Positions 1-12,489 of a DNA stretch of 64,000 nt are shown here, one piece after another. The position numbers were made by a program, and so were the translations under genes. The DNA is from Himantopus leucocephalus (lineage: Eukaryota; Chordata; Aves; Charadriiformes; Recurvirostridae), in NCBI GenBank assembly GCA_003993805.1, contig RSEF01000001.1, forward strand, positions 149,150,248 to 149,214,247, in the 5' to 3' direction. Positions within the stretch are counted from its first letter, which is position 1. Every line of letters starts with the position of its first letter. The notes beneath the pieces are model-generated. The model was not told the DNA's origin and made no database searches. It worked only from the letters and a program-made list of their open reading frames with translations.

Positions 1-170
1 GGACAATAATCCCTACTAATCTCATAGGGATAAGGTCGCTTATGTAATATGTTGTACAACTCTCTAAACATAGGAAACATAATGTGTAATTGTCAGTCAT
101 TGCTATTAAACCCCATTGTTTTGAAGCAGATCACTTTTCAGATCATATCTTTTCAAAATGTTAGTTCATC

Positions 171-401
171 GAAAATGTGTTCCTGTATCTCTGAACTTAA
201 ATGCAGATAGAACTGAATTATTGTTAAAGAGAGCTAAAATGTCGTAAACTATGAGGATCTTTGCTTTTTAACGTGAAAAGTGAATTTAANTGAAAATGTG
301 TTCCTGTATCTCTGAACTTAAATGAAGATAGAACTGAATTATTGTTAGAGAGAGCTAAAACTATGAGGATCTTTGCTTTTTAACGTGAAAAGTGAATTTA
401 A
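171..401. repeat. Direct duplication around single N at 290
   Basis: 171-289 (119 bp) and 292-401 (110 bp) are near-identical. They differ by two substitutions and a 9-bp indel. Read as an unmerged contig overlap rather than a biological repeat. Confidence 0.9.
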
Positions 402-3400
402 CTAATGATCTGACAAAACAAAAAAGGAGACTGCAAAACTTTGGTGTGGTACTTTGGTGCAAAACCTCATGTTTTCTTCAGTCTTCAGAGAAATGTGCCT
501 AAATCTTTCATAAAAGGCTCTGTATGCTCAGAGTAAATACTGTCATCATACACTATAATCAAATCTTTTTTCTTTAAGAAAAGAATAGCTTTTTTTTTTT
601 TTTTAATCAAGCAGCTGAATAATGAAGGAAAGGATACAAGAGTCCATAAACCCTTTTTTTCACTGTTTTTTTTCCAGTTCATTCTAGCTCCAGGCCTCAA
701 ACAACAGAGTTTTTCAGTCGCTCGCAACTGTCTATGATTCATAACACTTGTTTTTAATCAAGAGAAATTCTGCTTTGATTAAGAGTTTTGAATGCAATGT
801 GAGTGTAGGCATGAAGCACTCCCACAGTTCCTCAGGAAGCTGTCCCACCAGGCTGGCTGGCTGGAGGGATCTCCCTTACCATCACACACAGCGAGGTGTG
901 GCCATCCAGGAAAGGAACTTGTTCATGACCTGCTGGGTGGAAATCTCTCTGCGCCTCCCTCCATTCAAAGCAACCAAAGCAAAACAAACTTTTGGATGCG
1001 CTGCTTACGATGAGATACCTTCCACAAAGCTCTACCCAGATAATAAGCTCAGAGAGGCTTTACAAGCACTCCTTCCTTTCCTAATGCTGTCACCTGCCTG
1101 ACAGTAAAGAGTGACCCTCAGCATCACTGCCTTCTCAAACCTGTACAGCTTTGGGCCTTTCCAGGTAGTGGGTCTCAATTCCTATACAAGAGGCAGCAGG
1201 CCATGGCTTATGGTGGGATTTAGGGCATGTTAGGAAAAGAAGAGGACAGAATACGTCTCCCTAGAAAAAATGTTTTCTCTGCTGAATGATAGTAAGTGAC
1301 AAAATAAGAAGCCGCCCAAATACCTTAGAGAAACTAAATTCTAAAGAAGCAAAAAGAAAGGAACAGTTTAATGATATGAAAAAGAAGCTTTTCAAATCTG
1401 ATTTTACACCAGGGCTGCAGTAAAAGAAAATATCTTGGGCCAAGGGAATAGATGCCAATCTCAGGTGGAAAAGCAACATATGGCTGCAGCTCAGAGTGGG
1501 CATCTAATTATCCTTTTACAATTAGGTCACCATTTAGGAGGACAGAGAGAAGGTTATTCCTGACTGTGTCTTGCTCATCTGCTGAAGGCATCTGTGCAGG
1601 TTACGAATGATCAAATGTGGACACAGAATAGTTGAGAAATACCTTGCGCGATATGCAAGAACCCATCTGTCTGAGTAGGCACGGTGGGTCTGCGTTTTCT
1701 TTCTGAGCTCTCTTTCTGAGCCCTTACAGCTTGTTGGAAGCTGCTTGAAATGCGAAGTCTGCAATTAAATAGAGTGTCCCTTTGTCAGAAAGTGGAGAAA
1801 AGAGTTAAATCCAGATAGATATAAATGCATATAGCTGTAAGGAAACATATCAAGTAGTTACTATATTCCTACAGTAATCACATAAAGGGATGTACAGTAA
1901 AAAAGGGAAAAAATAAGGGAGGTAAAAAGGAACCAATCTGGAGGGAAAATGATGGTGAGAGGGAAAAATGGAAGGCAATGATAATCATGTATGCATTGCT
2001 AACATTGTTTAAAGTCAGGCTAGTTAGTTTTTGATCAAGCATGCAGATGAATTACTTCGGTTTTGCTGTTAGGTTTTTCTCCAAAACACTGATCATCTAC
2101 ATGTTGCCTGAAGTTGAACAGAGCCACAGAGCGTAATGGTCTAAATAGGGAGCCAAGCTTTTGGTACTTAAAATCCATGCCTTTCCTTATAAACAGGTTA
2201 GTATCACTTTTCCATTTTTTTCTAAATAAAGAAAAGGAAGATATTTCACTCCTTGAGTTTAAACACCTAAGGCAGAATGCATGACTTCATCAGGCATTCA
2301 AGTAGTTAATAGTTAACTATTTTAAGAAATCACTACTAAGATCTCTCTGTCTTAGCTGAATGAGCAGCTGCCTTCGGTGGCTTAAAACCTGCCTGGAAAA
2401 TCTGCAGGGTGTATGTGTGTGTAAAAGGGACAGGAAGAGGTAAGGAGAAACATTCAGGGAAAAACATTCTGAGTAAATATCCAACACCCATGGTCAGGCC
2501 AAAAAGCTGACATAAAAATAAACATTGCAAATATTTCCTAATGTAAAAGGTTTAGTTTATGTTCTGATCTAAAAAGTTGAAATTCTGTTTATAGCTGAGA
2601 CTGCAATCCAGACAACTGGATTGCCTTGAAAATCACTAACACCATAAAGCAGAACTAGAATTCAGTGAGTTACATGGTACAATTTAACTTGGTGCACTTA
2701 AAAATGCAAAAAAAGAAGACAAAAAAAACCCCAACCCTTGCCCAAACCCAAGCAAACTACTTTTAATATTTTGCACTGATTTTTTCCTAACAAAGACACT
2801 GAAAGGCAGTTGGACTGCGTGACATTACAAATCAACACAGACTGTTTTTATGCATTCCCTCCACTCCTGATCTTACTCTAAAAGATCAGAGTGAATCATC
2901 CCAGGCTTCAGGAACATTAAATCCCCAGGACATTGGTGATTCCAAGAAGAGAGTGAGAGTTGATCATAAAAATCAATGCCAATAGTCTGGTTTTCCTCTA
3001 TTAACAACTACTAGCAGCAGAGTGTTGATTAGCATCCTCTCCTTCCCTCATTTCTGCATCCACCCACAGAATCAAATAGCCAAAGTGACGTTAAGATTCT
3101 AAATTGCTTTCTGCTCTCTTTCTCCTTTTCCTGTATCCTAAGTGATCCTAGTCTCACATTGGACCCTGACAGAAATGAAACTCATTTTATTTCCCATAAA
3201 TCCCCATTAACTTTAATTCTTATTACCACTGCAGCCTCCCACAGCGTCAGTGCAACTGATGCTGACAGCATCTCACCTGTCTTGCCCTGGCCTTGAAAGG
3301 CACTAAGGGGGTGAGCGTGGGACTCTGCTTCTCTCTCTTTGTCAAAGGGAGTATTTAGGAGCTGCAGTGCTGAAATTTTGGTGCTTGTCACAAGCGCCCC

Positions 3401-5771
3401 ACGGCTCCCACAGCTCTTTGAGCACACCCTGACAAATCCACATGTATTTTCTGCCAATGTCAGCCGTGCCATGAGTCCTGTTGGTTAAAAGACATGTTGT
3501 TGCAGGGTTTCGCTGAAGAAATGTAATAACCAGGCATGAGTTGTCTCACTGATTTTTCGGGCTCACCTCTAGTTTAAAACAGACAAATATATTTTGTATA
3601 CTCTTTGCTCTTACCATCTTGCTTTCTTTTTTGACTCTTATGCAGTGTCTCTTATTTACACCTTATTTACACATTAATTTACTGAATGAAGGGGGGAAAG
3701 GGACATAGGAGGGATGTGTTGTTGTCATGTGTCTTGGTAGCCACTCACAATCCCTTGTCCCACCAGCAGTGCAACAATACTCTCCACTTCCATGCTTACC
3801 TTACTGACAGCAGTCACCAGTGGTCTTTGCAGACCTTCCTTCCCAAAGCAGTTTGGCTCAGTCTCCAACAGCAGAGAACTCGTGCTTCTAGGCCGTGTCA
3901 GTACCTCAGTCCTGAGATGGCTGGAAAAAGGTCCTGTACAAAGCCAAGACCCTTTATAGAGAAGAGGACCTCACTCCTCTTTCCTGTCCCCAGCAATCAG
4001 GGTATTTGTTCCTGTCTTTTTGTTTCTTTGCTTAATATTGAGAGGGAGAGCATGTGTGTGATGGGGAGATTGTTTCTCATCATTGTCTGAAGGAAGCAAA
4101 GTTCAGTACCTCAGATTTCAAAGAAAGAGAAGGAAGAAGGAGATTTTATAAAACATAAAGCAAACCGCCTTTAGTCACCCTTTGCCTTCCATCCCTTCCA
4201 TGCTTCACCCCCCCACACCCCCACCCCGAACACAGTCCAGTTGTCTCCAGGTGCAGGGAACAAACTATTATTAGATGCTGCAGAGCACTGCCTGGATCTT
4301 CCGTGCTTATCTTTAGTTGTCCTGTTATCTTTCCTGATTGCAGAAAAAAGACTCTGCTTCTTTCCTGGCTGCTTGTAGAGAATTTCCCAGGCTGTTATGC
4401 TCAGGAGTGAGTTCTACCATCCTGTCCTTCTTTCTGTAATCAAGGTTGAGTTTGGTTGCTCCAACTGGCTCCATATATCATTAACAAATGGAGCTGCAGA
4501 ATTTCTAATGTGACAGTCCGCTAAGCCTTCATAAATATTCAGTCTGAAATACTGAAGGATATTATTTCTCTGGTGGTGGAGCTGCCTGTGTTATAGTTGT
4601 ATGGTAAATTGCATGGTCACTGCATCCATCAGAGTTCTTGAGTATCTTTCTTTACAGTTTGCAAAAATAATGTAAAACCTGATACAGTATCTAAGAAAGT
4701 ACTGGTGTCTAAGTATGTTCCAGCTTATTCAAAAATTGAAAACAATCCCATGGTTGCCACTTTTTTGCCTTCCCCCCCCTTTTTTTAGGTTGCCTGTGTA
4801 CAAAACATAAAGGTAACCCAGTCCACAGAGTATTTAAATATTAATGTCAGCCCCTGAAAATAAGATACTGAGTCCCCAAAACCTAAGGCAAACACATTTG
4901 TTCACTGAATTAAAATAAAGAAAAAAAGAACTCAACAATTATAGGTCATGTGCAATTACCCAGAAGGTCAGACAAAAAGCTATTGAGAGAAACTTGTAGG
5001 CAGCGTGGGTTGTTGGGGAAGGAATCTCACTTAATGGAGCCCCGCAGCACAAATGTGTGAGGCTGTTTGTGATAACCTTGGAGTGTTTGATAAGAAACGT
5101 AAGATGCTTTTGCTCTGAGCTACTTCTCCAGCTCTCCACCAGTTTACCATGGAATCAGTCCCCCTGCATGAAAGCTTTCATAATTTTGCTATATATTGCA
5201 CCCTTTCAGAGGTCCCCTGCAGCCTATCTGTTTGTTCTTTTAGGGATTTGAAAGCTGCGTATCACAGAGGCCTCTGTCCCCCTCCCGTGTATTCTTCCGT
5301 AACGCTCTCTGAAATAGCTTTCCGGACCAGCTAAAGGATTAAAGCTGAAGAAAACCAGAGACAACCAGCTTTGTCCCTGATGCTAACCAGAGGAATTCTC
5401 CAATCAGAGGCACTTATCATCAGCCAAGAAACATGAACTTCCAATGTCCAATACGTGCTGGGGTCTTACATATTGAGGGCTCAGAATTAGACCCCAGTAA
5501 CATGTCGGGCATTTTCTACTCATTCTGTGGAGTTAATCCAACCTTATTCTATGAGTTAATGGACTCAAGTCCTTAACATGGTCCTTTGGAAATTACCTCT
5601 TTTGTCTGGTGTGATATCTCATGAGGTGGGATACCATGCCATGGGAGACATGAGTGGGGATGGTAAAACAGAACTGTATGTACATGGGATCTGTAGGCCA
5701 TTCCGTAATACTTCCAAATGGTTGCCAGGGCTATGTGAGGACAGAGCTTCCCTTTCCATGGAAAAAAAAAA
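402..5771. other. Intergenic, no gene recognised
   Basis: AT-rich unique sequence with homopolymer A/T runs and a C-rich tract at 4207-4227. The longest open frame (134 codons at 3686-4090, plus) has mixed composition, no domain and no splice context, and is judged non-coding. Confidence 0.7.
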
Positions 5772-6027
5772 GACCTTTCAATTAAATATTTTAGAAAAAA
5801 AAAAAAAACTTTAATTCAGAACACCACCTATGAATATCTGAACAACTTTCACTCTCATTTTCTTCTTTATCAGACTCAATTTCCATGATTCTTCATTTTC
5901 NGACCTTTCAATTAAATATTTTTTTTAAAAAAAACCTTTAATTCAGAACACCACCTATGAAAATCTGAACAACTTTCACTCTAATTTTCTTCTTTATCAG
6001 ACTCAATTTCCATGATTCTTCATTTTC
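5772..6027. repeat. Direct duplication around single N at 5901
   Basis: 5772-5900 and 5902-6027 start at the same 'gacctttcaattaaatattt' and end at the same 'cttcattttc'. Differences cluster in the internal A/T homopolymer plus two substitutions, a pattern typical of two error-prone contig ends. Confidence 0.92.
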
Positions 6028-6748
6028 TTACTTCTTAGTAGAAAAGGAATCCCATGCTGTGATGTGCTTTGAAGAAAGATGACCCTGACCAACTGAGGAG
6101 CAGAGGAACGTAAAATGTTCAAATGCAATTCTCAGAGAAACCACTTCTACTTTAGATTTTTTACAAACATTTTTCAGCACACTATTTTTAATATGAATTT
6201 TCAGTAGAAACCAACAAGCACTATTCTCTTTTTAAAAATATACAGAATTAAAATGTTGTTCATGTTGTTCTACAAGAATATGGAATAATAGCTTTGTAAG
6301 GAAACTTGCACCTCCTATTGTAGCATTTTCTTTTCATCTCACTCTCCTACAAATTGTTCCTTCAAATTGTCAGTTTTACACGGCCACGACATAGCTGCAT
6401 AATTCCTATATGATCCTTTGAGAGTAATATGATTGGATTGCTCTGGGCAGTTGTTCACCCTGAGGAAGTGAGTGCTAGGTGGAATGAAGCAGAAGTGTCT
6501 ATTTCTGGTGGCTCACATGGGAAAATAAAGTGAGTGCAAAGTTGACGAGACACCTGAGTGCGTCTGATTTGTCAAGAGACTCTGCTGCCATCAGGTAGCT
6601 TTCCCATCAGTCAGTCTTGCCTGCTCTTAAAGGGCTGCCATCTCATTAATTTTAATAGGGTTGCTTGCTTGGCTGTGGGGGTCAACACTGATTAAAATTG
6701 TTTCAGACTGTTGCTGATAAACTGGAGCCCAGCTGTAATCCTAATGAG

Positions 6749-6764
6749 AGGTCAAGAAAGGTCA
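6749..6764 (+). promoter_or_regulatory. Perfect DR4 nuclear-receptor half-site pair
   Basis: AGGTCA, four bases (AGAA), AGGTCA. This is the consensus spacing for thyroid-hormone or LXR receptor heterodimers with RXR. It sits in a block with several TAAT-type homeodomain cores (6640-6760). An exact match is rare by chance in 64 kb, but function is unproven. Confidence 0.35.
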
Positions 6765-9700
6765 TGAATCAGATCCTACTAGTTTTGGACAATTGGGCCA
6801 ACAGTTGTCAGAAGAAGGGGGAGTGCAACTAATAAGCTGTTACAAGTGACCCAATAAACAAGTTAAAAGGAGGCAGCAGAAATACCAAGTCCTATATATA
6901 AAGATCATAGTCAGCAGTATTAGTTACAGAGCCTGAAGTACCAGTACCGGTCTTTATATTACGAGGCATTATTCCAACAAGAGATCCCTTTCCCTCTTTC
7001 TCTGTTTTTATGATACAAGCTGTAGCACTAGATAATTACACCTCAGGTAAATATCCCAGGCTCACTTTGCAGTCAATAGAGAGAAAGATGTTCTTCTAAG
7101 TGCAATTAATCATTTTGTAAAATCTCAAATAAGCCTGATGAATCACACTCTGGAGGTTTTCTCTGTTGACTGCAAATGAAGCTTGAGACGATTCAAAAAA
7201 ACTCAGGTGCAGATATCGTCATTGTTACTATCTGGTCAGGGGAGATGAATCTCACTGAAAGGTACTGTACTTGTGAAGAAGTTCTGCCTCTATTAATGGA
7301 AAGGCACAGACTCAAGGAATGTGTTCTTGTATTATAGACATTAAGTTTTAGCTAAACTTGATGGTCTGTATAAACACCGCACAAGGAAATACGTAAATGC
7401 AGGTACTAGTGTGGTTCCCCAGTCACAGGCGTCTGCTGGAAATAGATCAAACTGTTGGAGAAAAAACAGTATTTCTGAACACCAACTTTTTGCACAAGCT
7501 CCATAGAAAAGAGCTGGTTGAATCCGGAGAGACCTTCAGTGACAAGCCTACGAGGTTTTTTTCGGCCAACTTACTTGCCTGCCCAAAAGCAAACAAGGCA
7601 TAGAAAAAATAGAAAACAAAAATACCTTTCATCTGGATTACTACCCAAATAGCTCTTTTTCAGAGCCCCGCACCTTCAGGCTGAATCTTAGCAAGCTGAA
7701 ATCTACAAGGGTCATCAATAAATCAAAAGGTGAATAAGACTTTCTTTTAATGAGAAATAGTTAATTATGAGCAGAATCCCAAAACCAGTACAAAAAGCAA
7801 ACTATGTATCACTTCCTTTTATTTAAGCCTAGGGGATGCAGAACTGATAGATGAACTTCCAAAGGGCACAAGGTACAGTTTTGCTTGGATGTTTTTCATT
7901 ATACTAATTTTGCCTTCTTTGGCTGAAAAGTCTTTTTGTGTATCTTCATGGGACAAATCTTCCTGTAAGATTTCCTGACATCAGTTGTCTCTGAATTTGA
8001 CATGAGATTGTTTTTTTCTTGTGTAGTTTTGGTAATACTGCCTCTGATCTCAGTCCTCTCCTAACTATTGAAAACAACAGAGCTGAGTGAGATAATTTCG
8101 AGCTTTAAAATATTGCATTTTGAGGCTTCTTATGAATGCAAATATTTCATTCCTGAAACAAGGTCTTGGCTTCTTCAAGTGACTGAACAGCTTGCCAGAC
8201 ATCTATGGTCTCTGCTGAGATGTTTGCGTAGTGACTATGTGTAGCTCCCACTTGGCTGAGGCTGGTGCATGTAGCGTTATGTGTGAACAGAGTTGTCAAG
8301 ATAAATGCAAAGGTGACTCGTGACACCTCAAAAGAGTTTAGATTCGTGCATGCTCCTTATAACTGAAGCAAAGCTGGAAGCAAAGAGATATAAGGGTGAC
8401 CTTTGAAGAAAATGGAGATGAGGTCACTTATAGAAATGAGCCAGGAGACTACTGGGCAGAAGAGCTTTGTGATAACTGGTAATAGAGCTCACACTGCTAG
8501 TGCTGGACGGAAACTGAAGTGCTCTTTAACGGAAAATTTTGTTTTTTCCTAGACTTCCTGCAAAATAAACAATCCCAGCCTAATTAGTCATAGTAATACC
8601 ATATGTGCAAAGAGGGTGCATGGTCTGAACAATGCAACTTTTGATGGTTGACCAGTTAGAAATCCAGACTGAACTACCTCAGAAACCATACCTTGCATTT
8701 GTTTTCAAGTGCTCATCAAATCCAAAACCTTTCAGGCGAAAGATGTTGACCTCAACATACTGCATTTTCAAGTGATCTTTTTTTTTTTTAATGGGAATGT
8801 TTCCAAACAGTTCAGCATACAGAGTTTTTCTTAGCTTCAGAGAGCAGCAGGAAGCAAGTGTTGACAAATCTCCATGAGGGATGTAGCTGGGCATTTAAGG
8901 ATGACACATTTCACCCCAGGCCAATTGAATAAAAAAATCAGCATTTGACCCTGTTTACTATGCTTACTCTATATTCCATTGATGAGCTATCCAAGTCTGC
9001 CTATCCCCTACATGTATTAAATATATAGTTTGGAAATGACGAACTGCCGCTGGAAGTCTCTATCTCTCAAGTTAGGTGAGATGAATTAAAATCTAAAATG
9101 CCACATAGTAATAGTTGGCAAACTCAGAATGGTACATTCAATCTAATTAAATCTAGCAGTGTGCAATAATTTATCTAGCCTTGACTTCACCCCCCTTATT
9201 TCAGTTACATTATTCTCTGTCTTTCAGTAGACACCAAGAGCCACAGAGAGGTTTGGGCCAAGAAGTAATTTTGGGACCATAAATTGGTAAAATTCCCAAG
9301 CAAAGACACTTTGATATCAAGAGCAAGAGCAAGTGATCAAAGACATGAGAGTAGGGAAAATGGGAAAGTTAACTCTCAAAAACATAGTAAAAGCATAGTA
9401 GCTACGCTTACAATCCTTCAGGTTGTCAGTGTCTGATGTTCATCTGGGGAAAGTGATTTTAACATGATGATTTGCAAGACAGCTGCAAAAATGAGTGTCT
9501 ATAGCACTGCCCTAAGCTGTGGCCATGATGGAGGTACCAGGGAGCAGGACAAGGTATAGCTGAATGGGGACAATCTCCTATACATGCAGTTTCTCAAGCT
9601 TTGCTGTGATAGATCATGGCATTTCCATACACCTGGGTTGTTTGTCCAGTTTTTGCCCATTGCCAAAGAAGAAATAATACAGAAATGAATCCCCATTCCC

Positions 9701-12474
9701 TAATATTTGATTCCAGTAGCACAAGCTGACCTTGGCAGCTTAGTAGAAACCCCAGCACCAGACTTTCTTCATTCGTCTTCCACATCCTTTCTTTTGAAAG
9801 GTTTGTAGATTCTAGCTACCACATACGCACACAGCCAAAGTCAACACAGCTGATAAGGCCTTATCCATGCCCTGTTCTAGACACTTTTTCAGCATGTCCA
9901 GGTTCTCGCTTTGGACTCCTTTCTCTTCTGTCCCAAAGAGAACTCCAGGTCACAGTAAACACACACAAAGTCTTTCTTCAAAGTTGTTCCCTTCATCTGC
10001 TGTGCACCCATGTGAGATTGTTCATGGTTCTGATACCGAGTCTCCCACTGCACTTTTTGGCTGCTGTTCAGACTTATTTCAACTTTTTTTTTCCTTTTTT
10101 TCTTTCACAGCAGAATTTGTATTTGAAAGAACTGTCTTCTAGTACGTTAAAGGATAGAGGAAATCCTGATCAGAGGTTTAAGAACTTCTGGTCTGGGTTG
10201 TTTGGTTTGGGGTTTTTTTTCTTTTTTGGGGGGATGTGTGTTCTTATTTTAATATGATACAGAAAAAGAACATCCTAGACTTCCCTGCATGGTTTTGTGA
10301 AACATTTACTGGCACTGAAAACACTTTATGGATTCCAGCCACTATTGCAATATCTTTGATCTGAAACTGGGACGACTCCAATAAACACATTCTATGTGCA
10401 TGATGCACTGTATTTCTTTTTCACCTGGTCTGTTTCATTTAAATGCTTTCCTGTCTACATTGTTTTTAACTCTTTCATATTACTATTTTAAATGTTATAC
10501 TCTAGCCAGTCCATATTGATTTTTCTCTGCTTCTTAATACAGTTATATAAAGCAAGAACTAGTACAAAAAAAATATTGGGAAGACATGAATAAAACTGGT
10601 TTGAGATGAGAAGAAAAAGTAGCCTAAATCTCTTGGGACTTGCTTTAGGAACGTGTAAGGTGCATGTACTTTTTAGTAATGAAGGTTACATTCTAAAGCT
10701 GTAGCAAGAAGTCTCGGTGTAGGATGGGAGTGGTTCAGTAACAAGCATGATAAAACAGAATAAGGACATCAGGATTTGCTTCCAATAGTTTCAGGGCAGG
10801 CACAGCAGCAAAACTGCATTCTAAATGTCAGAATAAATATTCCACGCTCAGAGACCGTATCCAGCGAATGCAACACTGACCTATCAGTTACACCATCCAT
10901 TTGTCTACTGCATTTGGATTATGGTTTTTAAAATCACAAATTAAGGTTATCAAGCAACAAGTCAGGAACAAAACAAACCTGTAGGAGAATAGGTAGACTT
11001 TTGAAAAGAAAAATTGCATAAACAATGCAGAAGCACAATAGCCACTGATTTATTTCTTCTTGCCATGATCCATTTTCACTTCAACAACAGAAGATTTCTC
11101 TCTAAGGGCTTCCAACAACGGGTGACATGTTTGCATAGGGAATAAAATATCAAGGATAAAATAAGACATTTGAAAAAATGCTGAAGGAAGGAAAACTTGT
11201 TTCCAGTAACTTGATTTTGTACTCCTAAATGAGGTAGGCATATTTTAAAATTCCAGTTACTTTCTAAACCCTTTCATCTTTTTGCAGACATCAGTGAATT
11301 TTTTCCACATTACACTAGGAATTCAGTCAACAGGACATTCAGATGTGATTTATCTGACCAGATGTAGATGTTTACATCTGAGTTGTTCATCTGGCTGTAT
11401 TACCTAACAAAGAATTAGCAGGTGAAATTCATCTGGAAATAGGTACCTCCCTTCATAAGGTATGTTTCTACGTATGCTACAAGAGCCAAATCCAAGGAAT
11501 GCCTCTTTCTTTGACTGTGAAAAGAGGTATGGGCAAGCAACCCAGGTATAAATGTTTTTACGGTAGACATCTCAAGTCAGGTATGATGAATCCCAGTTTG
11601 AGAGTCAGTTCCAGACAACACATCCATGTTACCCGTATCATACCATAGAGCCACCATCAGTCTTCATCTCCTGTTAAAAGAAAGACAGGAGTCTTTCATC
11701 CCTATCTGTTATTATTCTAAAGCGATGGTGGTGATGCCATGACAGAGAGGGGACCCCAGCCACCAAACCTCATTCAAACAAAACACACACAGCTTTGCAG
11801 GATGGAGGGTAAAAGCAGTGTTTTCTTCCAAATAGAAAAGTCTTCTTGACTCTCCCAAGAGTTTTCCTACTTACTGTGCCACAGGGCCAAGGGCAAGAAA
11901 AATCAATACATTAGAGTTACCTATTATCAAACCGTCGGTCTTTGAAGCTGTGGTCCTTATTTTCTCCCTTTCTGACAAGGTAGTGATATTACGCTCATGC
12001 AACTGCACATTTGACCAAAAAGCTCAAACAAATCAGGCTACCATTTTGTTGAGTTTTTGTTTGTCTTTTATATTAAAGATATGTTAGTATCAAATAAATC
12101 CTAGTAGATAACCTTCTGGGACATTGCTACTATTCCCAGCTCCCCCCTGGTTAAAAGGTATTCAGCTGCACTCGTTGGCGTGTCTGCATCCTTTCTGTTA
12201 GCATTGCCAAATGTTCTGCCTTTTAAGCCTTTTCCCTCTTTTACCACATTTGACAATACTGTTTCCATTTCAGCCTCAGTGCGTTAGCGAGGTTGTCTTG
12301 TGCAATACAGTGAATTTCTGTCTGGTTTGGGGATATTTCCTTGGTAAAACATACGATGATTTGTCATTCAGGCTGTGCTGCGATTCGGAAGCCTTATTAT
12401 ACCTGACAGCTGTTGAAGAGTGCGGCTGGGAGGAAGGAAGAGCTGCCTGGTGTCCCAGGCTGGCTGGGGCAGGA

Positions 12475-12489
12475 GGGAGGGAGGGAGGG
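12475..12489 (+). other. G-quadruplex-type tract, four GGG runs with 1-nt loops
   Basis: Four GGG runs separated by single A, the strongest canonical G4 pattern in the window, within a local GC-rich stretch (about 12.41-12.58 kb). No gene is recognised beside it. Confidence 0.6.

Noticed and set aside
3686..4090. 134-codon plus-strand frame
   Set aside because: Mixed composition, no motif, no splice context; expected by chance in this length of DNA.
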